Shown: positions 1 to 6,580 of the stretch, piece by piece
Numbering within the stretch: position 1 is the first letter of the stretch
Layout: each line of letters begins with the position of its first letter
Assembly: GCA_051648485.1 (NCBI GenBank)
Contig: JBOFFH010000036.1
Coordinates: forward strand, 1 to 19,629
Direction of reading: 5' to 3'
DNA: 19,629 nt
From: JAGNZR01 sp051648485
Lineage (GTDB): Bacteria > Fusobacteriota > Fusobacteriia > Fusobacteriales > Fusobacteriaceae
Made by a program: the position numbers and the translations under genes
Notes under the pieces: model-generated
Told to the model about the DNA's origin: nothing
Database searches by the model: none
The model's input: only the letters and a program-made list of their open reading frames with translations

Positions 1-72
1 CATTTTTTTTATTTTTGCACTTTCGTTGACATTCATTTGACAACCGTAAGTTATTATTGTAGCTTTTTTCAA
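1..72 (-). CDS. miaB: MiaB, tRNA methylthiotransferase (5' end only, runs off the window)
   Basis: Only the first 24 codons are present. They read from a TTG at 72-70 and give MKKATII followed by TYGCQMNVNESAKIKKM. The YGCQMNVNES motif, with the first cysteine (C11) of the N-terminal UPF0004 cluster-binding domain, is characteristic of MiaB, which adds the 2-methylthio group to N6-isopentenyladenosine at position 37 of tRNAs. The reading frame is open to the window edge. The TTG start is chosen because a perfect AGGAGG lies at 78-83, five bases upstream, and no in-frame ATG exists between it and the promoter. The closely related MtaB and RimO families share the domain but usually lack QMN at this point, so MiaB is preferred. 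The rest of the gene, including the radical SAM CxxxCxxC and TRAM domains, cannot be seen. Confidence 0.85.
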   Translation of the reverse strand, partial: MKKATIITYGCQMNVNESAKIKKM

Positions 73-110
73 TTTTTCCTCCTGATTTAAAATAATAAAT
101 ATTTATCGCT

Positions 111-139
111 ATTATATCACTTTCTACTTCTTTAAACAA
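111..139 (-). promoter_or_regulatory. Promoter of miaB
   Basis: On the minus strand TTGTTT (134-139) and TATAAT (111-116) are separated by exactly 17 bases. A TG one base before the -10 (TGATATAAT) makes it an extended -10. It lies about 40 bases upstream of the miaB TTG start and just downstream of the preceding operon's terminator. Confidence 0.75.
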
Positions 140-140
140 T

Positions 141-180
141 TAAAAAAGAAACTTAAAGAGCTATTTCTTTAAGTTTCTTT
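141..180 (-). terminator. Rho-independent terminator of the pdp-deo-cdd-ogg operon
   Basis: A perfect 14-bp inverted repeat (145-158 with 167-180, arm AAAGAAACTTAAAG) encloses an 8-base loop. On the minus strand it is followed by further T residues. It begins seven bases after the ogg stop codon, so it closes the nucleoside operon and insulates miaB. The stem is symmetric in A and T and could also work on the other strand, but no gene points that way. Confidence 0.8.
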
Positions 181-187
181 AATCATT

Positions 188-853
188 TTATTTAAATATC
201 TCTCCAGCTTCTTTATACCAAAGAAGTAAATCCATCTCATCCATTTCTATATTTACAAAGTTACAATAATTTTTCAACTTTAATTCTATCTCTTTGTAAA
301 TTTTAGGCGTCAATGTTTTTGGAATTTCTTTTATTATTTCGAGTTTTACTAAATTTTTTAATATGTGTCTATCCAATATTGCTACTTCTTTTCCAAAACC
401 AACATTTCTTAAAAAATGTCCAGCTTCTTTGTATGACATACCTTTGATATTTTTTACTATCCACTCTCTTTTTTCATCAACAGTTTTAAAATTTTGAAAA
501 AATTTCTTTGTACAAATTTTTCCGTTTTCATCTGTCATCTGTTCTCTTAAAAGAACCAAGTATTTAGCTTTATTATTTTTAAATCTAACTATATTTAGAT
601 ACTCTGAAATTTCTTCAGGCGTTCCTGTAAAAAGAAGATTATTATCTCTCAAAATACTTATTGCTTTCCAAGCGTTTTTAGCTTTAGATTGAGGTGTTAA
701 AATACAAAAAGAAATTTCACAATGAATAAATTCATCATCTCCATTTTGAAAAACTTTTTGGAATTCCTGCAGTCTTTTTTTTATAGCTGGTTTTATTTCA
801 TTATAGATTTTTTCAACTTCATAAAAATATTCATTTTTAAAATTTGAATCCAT
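188..853 (-). CDS. ogg: 8-oxoguanine DNA glycosylase/AP lyase, Ogg2 family
   Basis: A 221-residue protein of the helix-hairpin-helix base-excision repair superfamily, expected to remove 8-oxoguanine from DNA and nick the abasic site. The hairpin-helix is at about 139-155 (MSYKEAGHFLRNVGFG). The likely Schiff-base lysine is K142 and the catalytic aspartate D161 (ILDRHI), a 19-residue spacing like K249/D268 of human OGG1. Length and the lack of an iron-sulfur CxxC tail argue for the small Ogg2 type (as in Thermotoga and archaea) rather than EndoIII or MutY. The ATG overlaps the cdd stop by 17 bases, and its GGAGGAG site (864-870) lies inside cdd, so translation is probably coupled. It is the last gene of a nucleoside-salvage operon, an unexpected place for a repair enzyme. 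Family assignment rests on motif recognition, not on alignment. Confidence 0.85.
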   Translation of the reverse strand: MDSNFKNEYFYEVEKIYNEIKPAIKKRLQEFQKVFQNGDDEFIHCEISFCILTPQSKAKNAWKAISILRDNNLLFTGTPEEISEYLNIVRFKNNKAKYLVLLREQMTDENGKICTKKFFQNFKTVDEKREWIVKNIKGMSYKEAGHFLRNVGFGKEVAILDRHILKNLVKLEIIKEIPKTLTPKIYKEIELKLKNYCNFVNIEMDEMDLLLWYKEAGEIFK

Positions 854-1229
854 AAGGCAGCAACTCCTCCATAGTCATAATTTTGTAGTCTTTTTTTAGA
901 TTACCCAGTATTATAACTGTATCCTCGTCACCAAACTCTTTTATAACTTGTCTACAAGCTCCACATGGACTCACTGGTCCACTTGTATCTGCCACTACAG
1001 CTATCATTTTTATTTTTTTCATTCCTGAAGACACAGCACTAAAAATTGCCGTTCTTTCTCCACAGTTAGAAAGTCCATAAGAAGCATTTTCTACATTGCA
1101 ACCATTGTAATGTTTGTTGTTTTCGTCTACTACAACTGCTCCAACTTTGAATTTTGAGTAAGGAGCATAAGCTCCTTCTCTTGCAACTATAGCTTCATCT
1201 ATCAATTTTAAGATATCTTTTTCTTTCAT
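837..1229 (-). CDS. cdd: Cytidine deaminase
   Basis: A 130-residue homotetrameric-type cytidine deaminase that converts cytidine and deoxycytidine to uridine and deoxyuridine in the cytoplasm. The zinc site is complete: C56 with catalytic E58 in NCGERTA, and C89 and C92 in PCGAC. The substrate-binding FKVGA (27-31) and NVENASYG (45-52) segments are in the usual places. Length matches the short Bacillus-type enzyme. The ATG is preceded by AGGAGA (1233-1238), and only 11 bases separate it from the deoD stop, so it belongs to the pdp-deoC-deoB-deoD operon. It feeds uridine and deoxyuridine to Pdp. Its 3' end carries the ribosome binding site and start of ogg. Confidence 0.97.
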   Translation of the reverse strand: MKEKDILKLIDEAIVAREGAYAPYSKFKVGAVVVDENNKHYNGCNVENASYGLSNCGERTAIFSAVSSGMKKIKMIAVVADTSGPVSPCGACRQVIKEFGDEDTVIILGNLKKDYKIMTMEELLPYGFKF

Positions 1230-1240
1230 TTTTCTCCTTT

Positions 1241-1942
1241 TTACAGAGCCGTTTCAAGAGCTATTTCTACCATCTCTTTAAGTGTACTCTGTCTCTCTTC
1301 TGAAGAAGTTGCTTCTCCTGTTACAAGTGAGTCAGAAATTGTTAAGATAGTCAAAGCTTTAGCTCCATGCTTTGCTGCAACTGTATAAAGTCCAGATGTT
1401 TCCATCTCTACACAAAGAACTCCAAATTCTGCCCATTTTTTGTAGTCTTCAAAATCATCTCCATAAAACTCATCAGCTGTAAGTATGTTTCCAGCTTTAA
1501 CTTCTATTCCTTTTCTATCAGCAGAAGCTACTGCTTTACGGAAAAGGTCAAAAGATGCAGTTGGAGCATAATCAGCTCCTCCAAAACGTAATTTATTAAC
1601 ACCTGAAGTTGATGAACTTGCCATAGCTATTACTACATCACGAATTTTAACATCTTCTCTGTAAGAACCTGCTGTTCCAACTCTTATTAAATTTTTGCAT
1701 CCAAACTCAGTAATTAACTCAGTTGCATAAATTGAAATAGAAGGAACTCCCATTCCTGTTCCTTGAACTGAAACTTTTTTGCCTTTGTACGTTCCTGTGA
1801 AACCATACATTCCTCTTACATCATTATACATAACAACATCTTCTAAAAATGTTTCTGCTATCCATTTTGCACGTAATGGATCCCCTGGTAATAATACTGT
1901 TTCTGCTATGTCCCCTTTGTTTGCTCTGATATGTATGCTCAT
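1241..1942 (-). CDS. deoD: Purine nucleoside phosphorylase, DeoD type
   Basis: A 233-residue hexameric-type enzyme that splits purine (deoxy)nucleosides with phosphate into free base and (deoxy)ribose-1-phosphate. Residues known from the E. coli enzyme fall at the same numbers: phosphate-binding R24 (GDPLRAK), R43 (DVRGMY) and R87 (IRVGTAGS), ribose-binding E179-M180-E181 (VEMET), and the catalytic acid D204 (TISDSL). The protein is complete at both ends. The ATG has GGAGG about five bases upstream, and the gap from deoB is 24 bases without terminator. Its product is isomerised by DeoB encoded immediately upstream. The second phosphorylase of the operon, Pdp, covers pyrimidines, so together they handle all common nucleosides. 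Confidence 0.97.
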   Translation of the reverse strand: MSIHIRANKGDIAETVLLPGDPLRAKWIAETFLEDVVMYNDVRGMYGFTGTYKGKKVSVQGTGMGVPSISIYATELITEFGCKNLIRVGTAGSYREDVKIRDVVIAMASSSTSGVNKLRFGGADYAPTASFDLFRKAVASADRKGIEVKAGNILTADEFYGDDFEDYKKWAEFGVLCVEMETSGLYTVAAKHGAKALTILTISDSLVTGEATSSEERQSTLKEMVEIALETAL

Positions 1943-1966
1943 ATTTACCTCCGATTTTTTATTTTA

Positions 1967-3148
1967 TTATTTAGTCAATTCTTTTGCAAAACTTCCTTCT
2001 AGGCTTGTTCCACCCAACATTAATTCTTCAATTGTTGCTGCTATATCTGCAAAACTAGCTCTTGTTCCTAGATTTAATCCTGAGTTCAATGATTTTCCAT
2101 AAGCTAAAATTGGAATATACTCTCTTGTATGGTCGCTGCCTTTATATGTTGGGTCACAACCATGATCTGCTGTTATTATTAATAACTCTTCATCTTTTAA
2201 ATTAGCTATTATCTCTGGTAAAAAAGAATCAAACTCTTCAAGTGCTAATTTGTATCCTTTAGGATCTCTTCTATGACCATATTTCATATCAAAATCTACC
2301 AAATTTGTAAAAATAAGTCCTTTAGAATCTTCTTTCAAGGCTTGGATAGTTTTATTGATTCCATCTAGGTTATCTTTATTACTTTTTCTATTGCTACTTA
2401 TTCCAACTCCTGCAAATATATCACTAGTTTTTCCTATTCCTATTACCTCTAAGTCTGCTTTTAAAAATCTATCTAGCATACTTTCCATAGGTGGAATCAC
2501 TGAATAATCATGACGATTAGGTGTTCTTTCAAAACTTCCTTTTGCTTTTCCTAAAAATGGTCTAGCTATTACTCGAGCCACTGGAGCATGTTCACTGCAT
2601 ATCTCAAGTGCTATTTTACAAGCTGAATATAGCTCTTCCAAAGGGATTAATTCTTCATGAGCTGCTATTTGAAAAACTGGATCTGCTGAAGTATAAACTA
2701 TCCAAGCCCCTGTTTTTAATTGCTCATCAGCAAAATCATCCAGTACATGTGTTCCTGAATATGGTTTGTTACATATGACTTTTCTTCCAGTACGTTCTTC
2801 AAATATTTTTATAACCTTATCTGAAAATCCTTCAGAATAAGTTGGAAAACCTTTTTCCGAAATAACTCCTGTAATTTCCCAATGTCCTGTTGTAGTGTCT
2901 TTTCCTATGGCTTTTTCAGCAGCTTTTCCATAGTTTCCTTCTGGACTTTCAATTGGTGGTACACCTAAAATCTCTATTATATTTCCAAGTCCTAGTTTTC
3001 TTAAATTAGGAAGATTTATTCCTCCTGTAGACAGTGCTATATTTCCTAAAGTGTTAGTTCCTTTGTCTCCATATTTTTCAGCATCAGGAGCTGCTCCTAC
3101 GCCTAAACTATCTAAAACTATTATTGTTGCTCTTTCTAACTTTTTCAT
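1967..3148 (-). CDS. deoB: Phosphopentomutase
   Basis: A 393-residue alkaline-phosphatase-superfamily mutase that interconverts ribose- or deoxyribose-1-phosphate and the 5-phosphate. Metal ligands are visible at D13 (IVLDSLGVGAAPDA) and in ITADHGCDPTYKGSDHT (325-341; D328, H329, H340). The phosphorylated residue should be T85 in GKDTTTGHWE, the same position as in the Bacillus cereus enzyme, whose length (about 394) also matches. The cap domain occupies roughly residues 100-220. Start: ATG with AAGGAG a few bases upstream. It sits 18 bases after deoC and 24 before deoD in one operon. It links the phosphorylases to DeoC for deoxyribose, and to the pentose phosphate pathway for ribose. Confidence 0.97.
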   Translation of the reverse strand: MKKLERATIIVLDSLGVGAAPDAEKYGDKGTNTLGNIALSTGGINLPNLRKLGLGNIIEILGVPPIESPEGNYGKAAEKAIGKDTTTGHWEITGVISEKGFPTYSEGFSDKVIKIFEERTGRKVICNKPYSGTHVLDDFADEQLKTGAWIVYTSADPVFQIAAHEELIPLEELYSACKIALEICSEHAPVARVIARPFLGKAKGSFERTPNRHDYSVIPPMESMLDRFLKADLEVIGIGKTSDIFAGVGISSNRKSNKDNLDGINKTIQALKEDSKGLIFTNLVDFDMKYGHRRDPKGYKLALEEFDSFLPEIIANLKDEELLIITADHGCDPTYKGSDHTREYIPILAYGKSLNSGLNLGTRASFADIAATIEELMLGGTSLEGSFAKELTK

Positions 3149-3166
3149 AGTTTTTACTCCTTTTAA

Positions 3167-3832
3167 TTAATACTCTCCAGCTTTCATTGTTCCAACTGTA
3201 ACCAATTGAACTCCTGAAGATGTTCCTAAACGATTAGCTCCAGCTGATATGAACTCATGTGCTGTTGCCACATCCTTAACTCCACCAGCAGCTTTAATAA
3301 GAGCTTTATCCCCTACTACTGATTTCATTAATCTTAAATCTTCAATAGTTGCTCCACCTGTTCCAAATCCAGTAGAAGTTTTTACAAAATCTGCTTTAGC
3401 TTTTACAACCATTTCACAAGCCAATTTCTTTTCATCATCTGTTAAATAACAATTTTCAATTATTACCTTTAAAGTATTTTCTCCTATTGCTTTTTTTATC
3501 TCCATTATTTCTTCCTCTACTTCAGAGTACATTTTAGATTTCATAAATCCAACATTTATTACCATGTCTATTTCTTTAGCTCCATCTTCTATACACTGTT
3601 TTGCTTCAAAAATTTTAGCTGATTTACTCATAGCACCAAGTGGAAATCCAATTACAGCACAAACTTTAACATCCGAACCTTCTAATTCTTTTTTTGCTAA
3701 CTTTACATAAGAACCGTTTACACAAACTGCATAAAAATCATATTCCTTAGCTTCAGCACAAAGTTTTTTAATATCTTCAACTGTTGTCGTAGCTTTTAGC
3801 ACTGTGTGATCAATATATTTATTTATTTTCAT
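3167..3832 (-). CDS. deoC: Deoxyribose-phosphate aldolase
   Basis: A 221-residue class I aldolase with a TIM-barrel fold that cleaves 2-deoxyribose-5-phosphate to glyceraldehyde-3-phosphate and acetaldehyde. The Schiff-base lysine is K151 (FVKTSTGFGTGGAT). The other catalytic residues are D89 (EIDMVIN) and K180 (IKAAGGV), equivalent to K167, D102 and K201 of E. coli DeoC. Length fits the shorter Gram-positive type. The ATG lies one base beyond the pdp TAG stop, and its AGGAGG (3838-3843) is within the last pdp codons, so the two genes are almost certainly translationally coupled. It is the final step of deoxynucleoside catabolism. Confidence 0.97.
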   Translation of the reverse strand: MKINKYIDHTVLKATTTVEDIKKLCAEAKEYDFYAVCVNGSYVKLAKKELEGSDVKVCAVIGFPLGAMSKSAKIFEAKQCIEDGAKEIDMVINVGFMKSKMYSEVEEEIMEIKKAIGENTLKVIIENCYLTDDEKKLACEMVVKAKADFVKTSTGFGTGGATIEDLRLMKSVVGDKALIKAAGGVKDVATAHEFISAGANRLGTSSGVQLVTVGTMKAGEY

Positions 3833-3833
3833 T

Positions 3834-5138
3834 CTATCCTCCTATAATTTCCAATATTATTGGTTTTTTTTCTACTTTATTTTGTGAATATTTTATAGAA
3901 TTTTCAACTGTTTTTACTATACTTGGAGTCAAATTATTTTTATGGTAAAACTCTAAAACTACATCTCCAGCTTTAACATAATCTCCAACTTTTGCCTTCA
4001 TTATAATTCCTACAGAATGATCTACTTTATCTTCTTTAGTTGCACGTCCAGCTCCCAACATCATAGCTGCTCTTCCTATTTCATCTGCTGCAATTGTGCT
4101 TATATACCCAGTTTCTTTTGCAATATATTCTGTCACTTCAGGAGCCACTTCTAAAAGTGAGTAATCATCACAAACATTAGGGTCTCCTCCACTTGCTTCT
4201 ATAAATGATTTTAAATTATTTAAAGCTGCTCCTGTTCTAATTATCTCTTCAACTTTTAAACGTCCTGCTTCCATAGAAGTTACATCTTTTTTCATTAAAA
4301 GAGCTTGAGCTGCCAAAGTTACAATCAAATCTTGAAACTCCTTAGGACCACGTCCTTTTACCGTTTCAATCGCTTCTATAACTTCTAAAGAGTTTCCTAC
4401 AGCATTTCCAAGTGGTTCATCCATATTACTTAACATACAAACTATGTTTCTGTCAAATAATTTTCCTAATTTATACATTGTTTCTGCAAGTTCTTTAGCA
4501 TCTTTAAAGGTTTTCATAAAAGCACCTGAACCAACTTTAACATCGAGTATTATTGCATCTGCATGAACTGCTAATTTTTTACTCATAATAGAACTTGCTA
4601 TCAATGGGATACTCGAAACTGTCCCTGTTACATCTCTTAAAGAGTAAAGTTTTTTATCCAGCGGAACTATTTTATCTGAGTATCCCATTATACCAGTTCC
4701 AGTTGTATTAATTAAATTTATCAATTCATCTCTTGTTTCTGAGAAACGAAATCCTTTTATAGATTCAAATTTATCTATTGTTCCTCCAGTGTGTCCCAAG
4801 CCTTTTCCTGAAAGCTTAGCAGTTCCCATACCTAGTGCTCCTAGAATTGGTGCTAACGCTATCGTTGTTTTGTCTCCTACTCCTCCTGTGGAATGTTTAT
4901 CCACTAAAAATCTATGAGCTCCTGGAAAATTTATAGTATCTCCTGAATTTATCATCTCTGTTGTAAATGATTTTAATTCTTCAGCCTCCATTCCACGGAA
5001 ATAAACAGCCATTAAATATGCTGCCATTTGATAGTCAGGTACTTTTTCTTCAAGATATTCACCCAATAAAAACTTTATTTCCTCATGTGAAAGTGCATGT
5101 CCATCTCTTTTTTTTTCAATTAAATCTACTGCTCTCAT
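3834..5138 (-). CDS. pdp: Pyrimidine-nucleoside phosphorylase
   Basis: A 434-residue homodimeric-type phosphorylase acting on uridine, deoxyuridine and thymidine, releasing uracil or thymine and (deoxy)ribose-1-phosphate. An all-helical N-terminal domain starts with MRAVDLIEKKRDGHALS. The phosphate loop is KHSTGGVGDK (81-90), the family signature is SGKGLGHTGGTIDKFE (110-125), and the C-terminal beta-rich domain covers about 340-434. As I recall it, the signature normally has R and L where this protein has K112 and F124, a conservative deviation. Length and sequence resemble Bacillus Pdp more than E. coli DeoA, but the two cannot be fully separated by eye. It is the first gene of the operon, behind its own promoter; AAGGAG lies just upstream of the ATG. 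Confidence 0.93.
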   Translation of the reverse strand: MRAVDLIEKKRDGHALSHEEIKFLLGEYLEEKVPDYQMAAYLMAVYFRGMEAEELKSFTTEMINSGDTINFPGAHRFLVDKHSTGGVGDKTTIALAPILGALGMGTAKLSGKGLGHTGGTIDKFESIKGFRFSETRDELINLINTTGTGIMGYSDKIVPLDKKLYSLRDVTGTVSSIPLIASSIMSKKLAVHADAIILDVKVGSGAFMKTFKDAKELAETMYKLGKLFDRNIVCMLSNMDEPLGNAVGNSLEVIEAIETVKGRGPKEFQDLIVTLAAQALLMKKDVTSMEAGRLKVEEIIRTGAALNNLKSFIEASGGDPNVCDDYSLLEVAPEVTEYIAKETGYISTIAADEIGRAAMMLGAGRATKEDKVDHSVGIIMKAKVGDYVKAGDVVLEFYHKNNLTPSIVKTVENSIKYSQNKVEKKPIILEIIGG

Positions 5139-5180
5139 ACATTCTCCTTATTATATTTTAATTTTCAAACTTTATATTTT

Positions 5181-5209
5181 ATTATACACTAAAAAGTTAA
5201 AAACAACAA
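5181..5209 (-). promoter_or_regulatory. Promoter of the pdp-deoC-deoB-deoD-cdd-ogg operon
   Basis: TTGTTG (5204-5209) and TATAAT (5181-5186) are 17 bases apart on the minus strand, about 43 bases before the pdp ATG. The -35 overlaps the T-rich tail of the bmp terminator. The leader between -10 and ATG contains two AAAATATAA copies, which might be spacer sequence or a binding site. I see no recognisable DeoR or CytR operator. Confidence 0.7.
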
Positions 5210-5245
5210 AAATAACAAAAGGTGTTGCATTGCTGCCCCACCCTT
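5205..5245 (-). terminator. Rho-independent terminator after the BMP lipoprotein gene
   Basis: On the minus strand AAGGGTG (5239-5245) pairs with CACCTTT (5218-5224) through seven base pairs including one G-U. A small inner GCA/TGC stem sits in the loop, and a T-rich stretch broken by single G and A residues follows. It starts a few bases after the bmp stop, so it separates bmp from the pdp operon. The stem is modest in strength. Confidence 0.6.
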
Positions 5246-5252
5246 ATATTAC

Positions 5253-6248
5253 TTACTTAACTACTATTTCACCAGATTGAATCTTAACTTTAATTTCATC
5301 AAGTTTTTTAAGATTAGCTTCTCCAATGATGTCTTTTGTAAATTCAAACTGAGTTGTTCCAACACCATTTTCTTTTATTCCAAATTCATGAGTTCCACCT
5401 TCAAAAGTTCCTTCTTTTACAGATTTAACTGTGTCGAAAATTGCAATATCAACATTTTTTAGCATAGAAGTTAAAACTGTTCCTTTAGCAACATCATCTT
5501 GATTAGAATCTACACCTATTGCATAAACTCCTGATTCTTTAGCCGCTTCTATTGTTCCTACTCCAGTTGCTCCTGCTGCATGATAAACTACATCTGAACC
5601 AGCTTTAATTTGCGATAAAGCTGCTTCTTTTCCTCTAACTGGATCATTAAATGGATTTTGTCCTCCAACATAAACAGTCAATACTTTTATATCTGGATTT
5701 ACGTATTTAGCACCTTGCTCAAAACCGTTTCCAAATTTTTCGATAAGTGGAACTTGCATTCCTCCTACAAAACTTACAGTTCCAGTTTTAGACATCATAC
5801 CTGCTATTGCACCCATTAAGAAAGAACCCTCATTTTCTTTAAATAATAAGTTTCTTGTATTTTGTTCATTTACAACATCATCTACCATAGCAAATTTTAT
5901 GTTTGGATAATCTTTTGCAACTTTTTGTGCAGCATCTCTCATTTGAAAACCAGTAGCTATTATTAAGTTATAATTAGCCTCTGCATATTCTCTTAAGAAC
6001 TGCTCATCTTCTGCTGATGAAGAAGGTTCAACATATTTAAACTCTATTCCTAAATCTTTTTTAGCCATTTCTAATCCTCTATAAGCAGAATCATTAAATG
6101 ATTTGTCCCCAAGTCCACCTGTAGACATTACTATTCCAACTTTTAAACCTGAATCCTCTTTAACTGCCACTTTTTCTTCTTTAGCCCCACCACATGCAAC
6201 TAAAAGAAGAGATGTTAAAATCACTAATCCTGAAAATAATTTTTTCAT
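5253..6248 (-). CDS. BMP-family substrate-binding lipoprotein, probable nucleoside receptor
   Basis: Predicted 331-residue lipoprotein, the solute receptor of a BmpA/PnrA (TmpC)-type ABC transporter. It has a lipoprotein signal peptide (MKKLFSGLVILTSLLLVAC) with lipobox LVAC and lipidated C19, a short charged linker, then a two-lobed type I periplasmic-binding fold from about residue 35. GGLGDKSFNDSAYRG (44-58) and the NPFNDPVRGKEAALSQI segment are family hallmarks. Members with known ligands bind purine nucleosides or riboflavin; a nucleoside ligand is inferred from the salvage operon next door. A longer frame begins at 6296, but those 16 codons run through the promoter -10 and lack a ribosome site, whereas the ATG at 6248 has AGGGGG about nine bases upstream. 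No ATPase or permease gene is adjacent, so the rest of the transporter must be encoded elsewhere. Confidence 0.88.
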   Translation of the reverse strand: MKKLFSGLVILTSLLLVACGGAKEEKVAVKEDSGLKVGIVMSTGGLGDKSFNDSAYRGLEMAKKDLGIEFKYVEPSSSAEDEQFLREYAEANYNLIIATGFQMRDAAQKVAKDYPNIKFAMVDDVVNEQNTRNLLFKENEGSFLMGAIAGMMSKTGTVSFVGGMQVPLIEKFGNGFEQGAKYVNPDIKVLTVYVGGQNPFNDPVRGKEAALSQIKAGSDVVYHAAGATGVGTIEAAKESGVYAIGVDSNQDDVAKGTVLTSMLKNVDIAIFDTVKSVKEGTFEGGTHEFGIKENGVGTTQFEFTKDIIGEANLKKLDEIKVKIQSGEIVVK

Positions 6249-6286
6249 GAATTTCCCCCTATAAATTTTTGATTTAAATCTATACA

Positions 6287-6315
6287 ATCTTATCACATTG
6301 CTGCAGAAAAAACAA
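6287..6315 (-). promoter_or_regulatory. Promoter of the BMP lipoprotein gene
   Basis: TTGTTT (6310-6315), a 17-base spacer and TAAGAT (6287-6292), with the TG of an extended -10 (TGATAAGAT), lie about 40 bases before the chosen ATG at 6248. No terminator is visible between the preceding copZ stop and this promoter, so read-through from the upstream operon is possible. Confidence 0.6.
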
Positions 6316-6342
6316 CCTTTTGAGAACTACTCTTTTCTATTA

Positions 6343-6555
6343 TTATTCACCGTGTATAGATATCAAATCATAATCTTCTTCTAATATTTTTTTCTCTGCA
6401 TATTCAATATCAAAATTTTCATTTATTTTTATAACTGCTTTTCCAACTTCTACACTCACAACTTCTGTAACACCAGGTAATTCTCTCAAAATTTCTGCTA
6501 CAGCCTCTAAACAATGAGAACATCCCATTCCACCAATTTCTAAAATTTTCTTCAT
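6343..6555 (-). CDS. CopZ-like heavy-metal-associated (HMA) domain protein
   Basis: A 70-residue single-domain HMA protein of ferredoxin-like fold. The metal site is GMGCSHC with C12 and C15 (CxxC) close to the N-terminus, as in CopZ-type copper(I) chaperones, which hand copper to P-type ATPases. The length is exactly one domain with no extension. AGGAGGG lies a few bases before the ATG. It is 25 bases downstream of disA with no terminator, so it is probably the last gene of the long fab-to-disA transcript. No copA or copY homologue is beside it, unlike typical copper operons; the metal and the partner are therefore unproven. It could alternatively bind zinc or mercury-type ions. Confidence 0.88.
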   Translation of the reverse strand: MKKILEIGGMGCSHCLEAVAEILRELPGVTEVVSVEVGKAVIKINENFDIEYAEKKILEEDYDLISIHGE

Positions 6556-6580
6556 TTTACCCTCCTAATATTTTAAGATT

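Noticed and set aside
1367..2102. Open frames on the plus strand within deoD and deoB, and similar ones elsewhere on the plus strand
   Set aside because: They are antisense to clearly conserved genes, lack ribosome sites and recognisable domains, and their composition is what reversed A/T-rich coding sequence gives.
6249..6296. Longer start for the BMP lipoprotein (ATG at 6296, 16 extra residues)
   Set aside because: The extension overlaps the promoter -10 and has no ribosome site; it would also place charged residues before a clean lipoprotein signal peptide.
5227..6305. Shared 9-mer GCAGCAATG in the bmp terminator loop and in the bmp promoter spacer
   Set aside because: It is a short match in two small intergenic regions, one of which is outside the transcript; chance is a sufficient explanation.
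6316..6342. Possible terminator after copZ (GAG/CTC around five bases)
   Set aside because: The stem has only three base pairs and no adjacent T-run.
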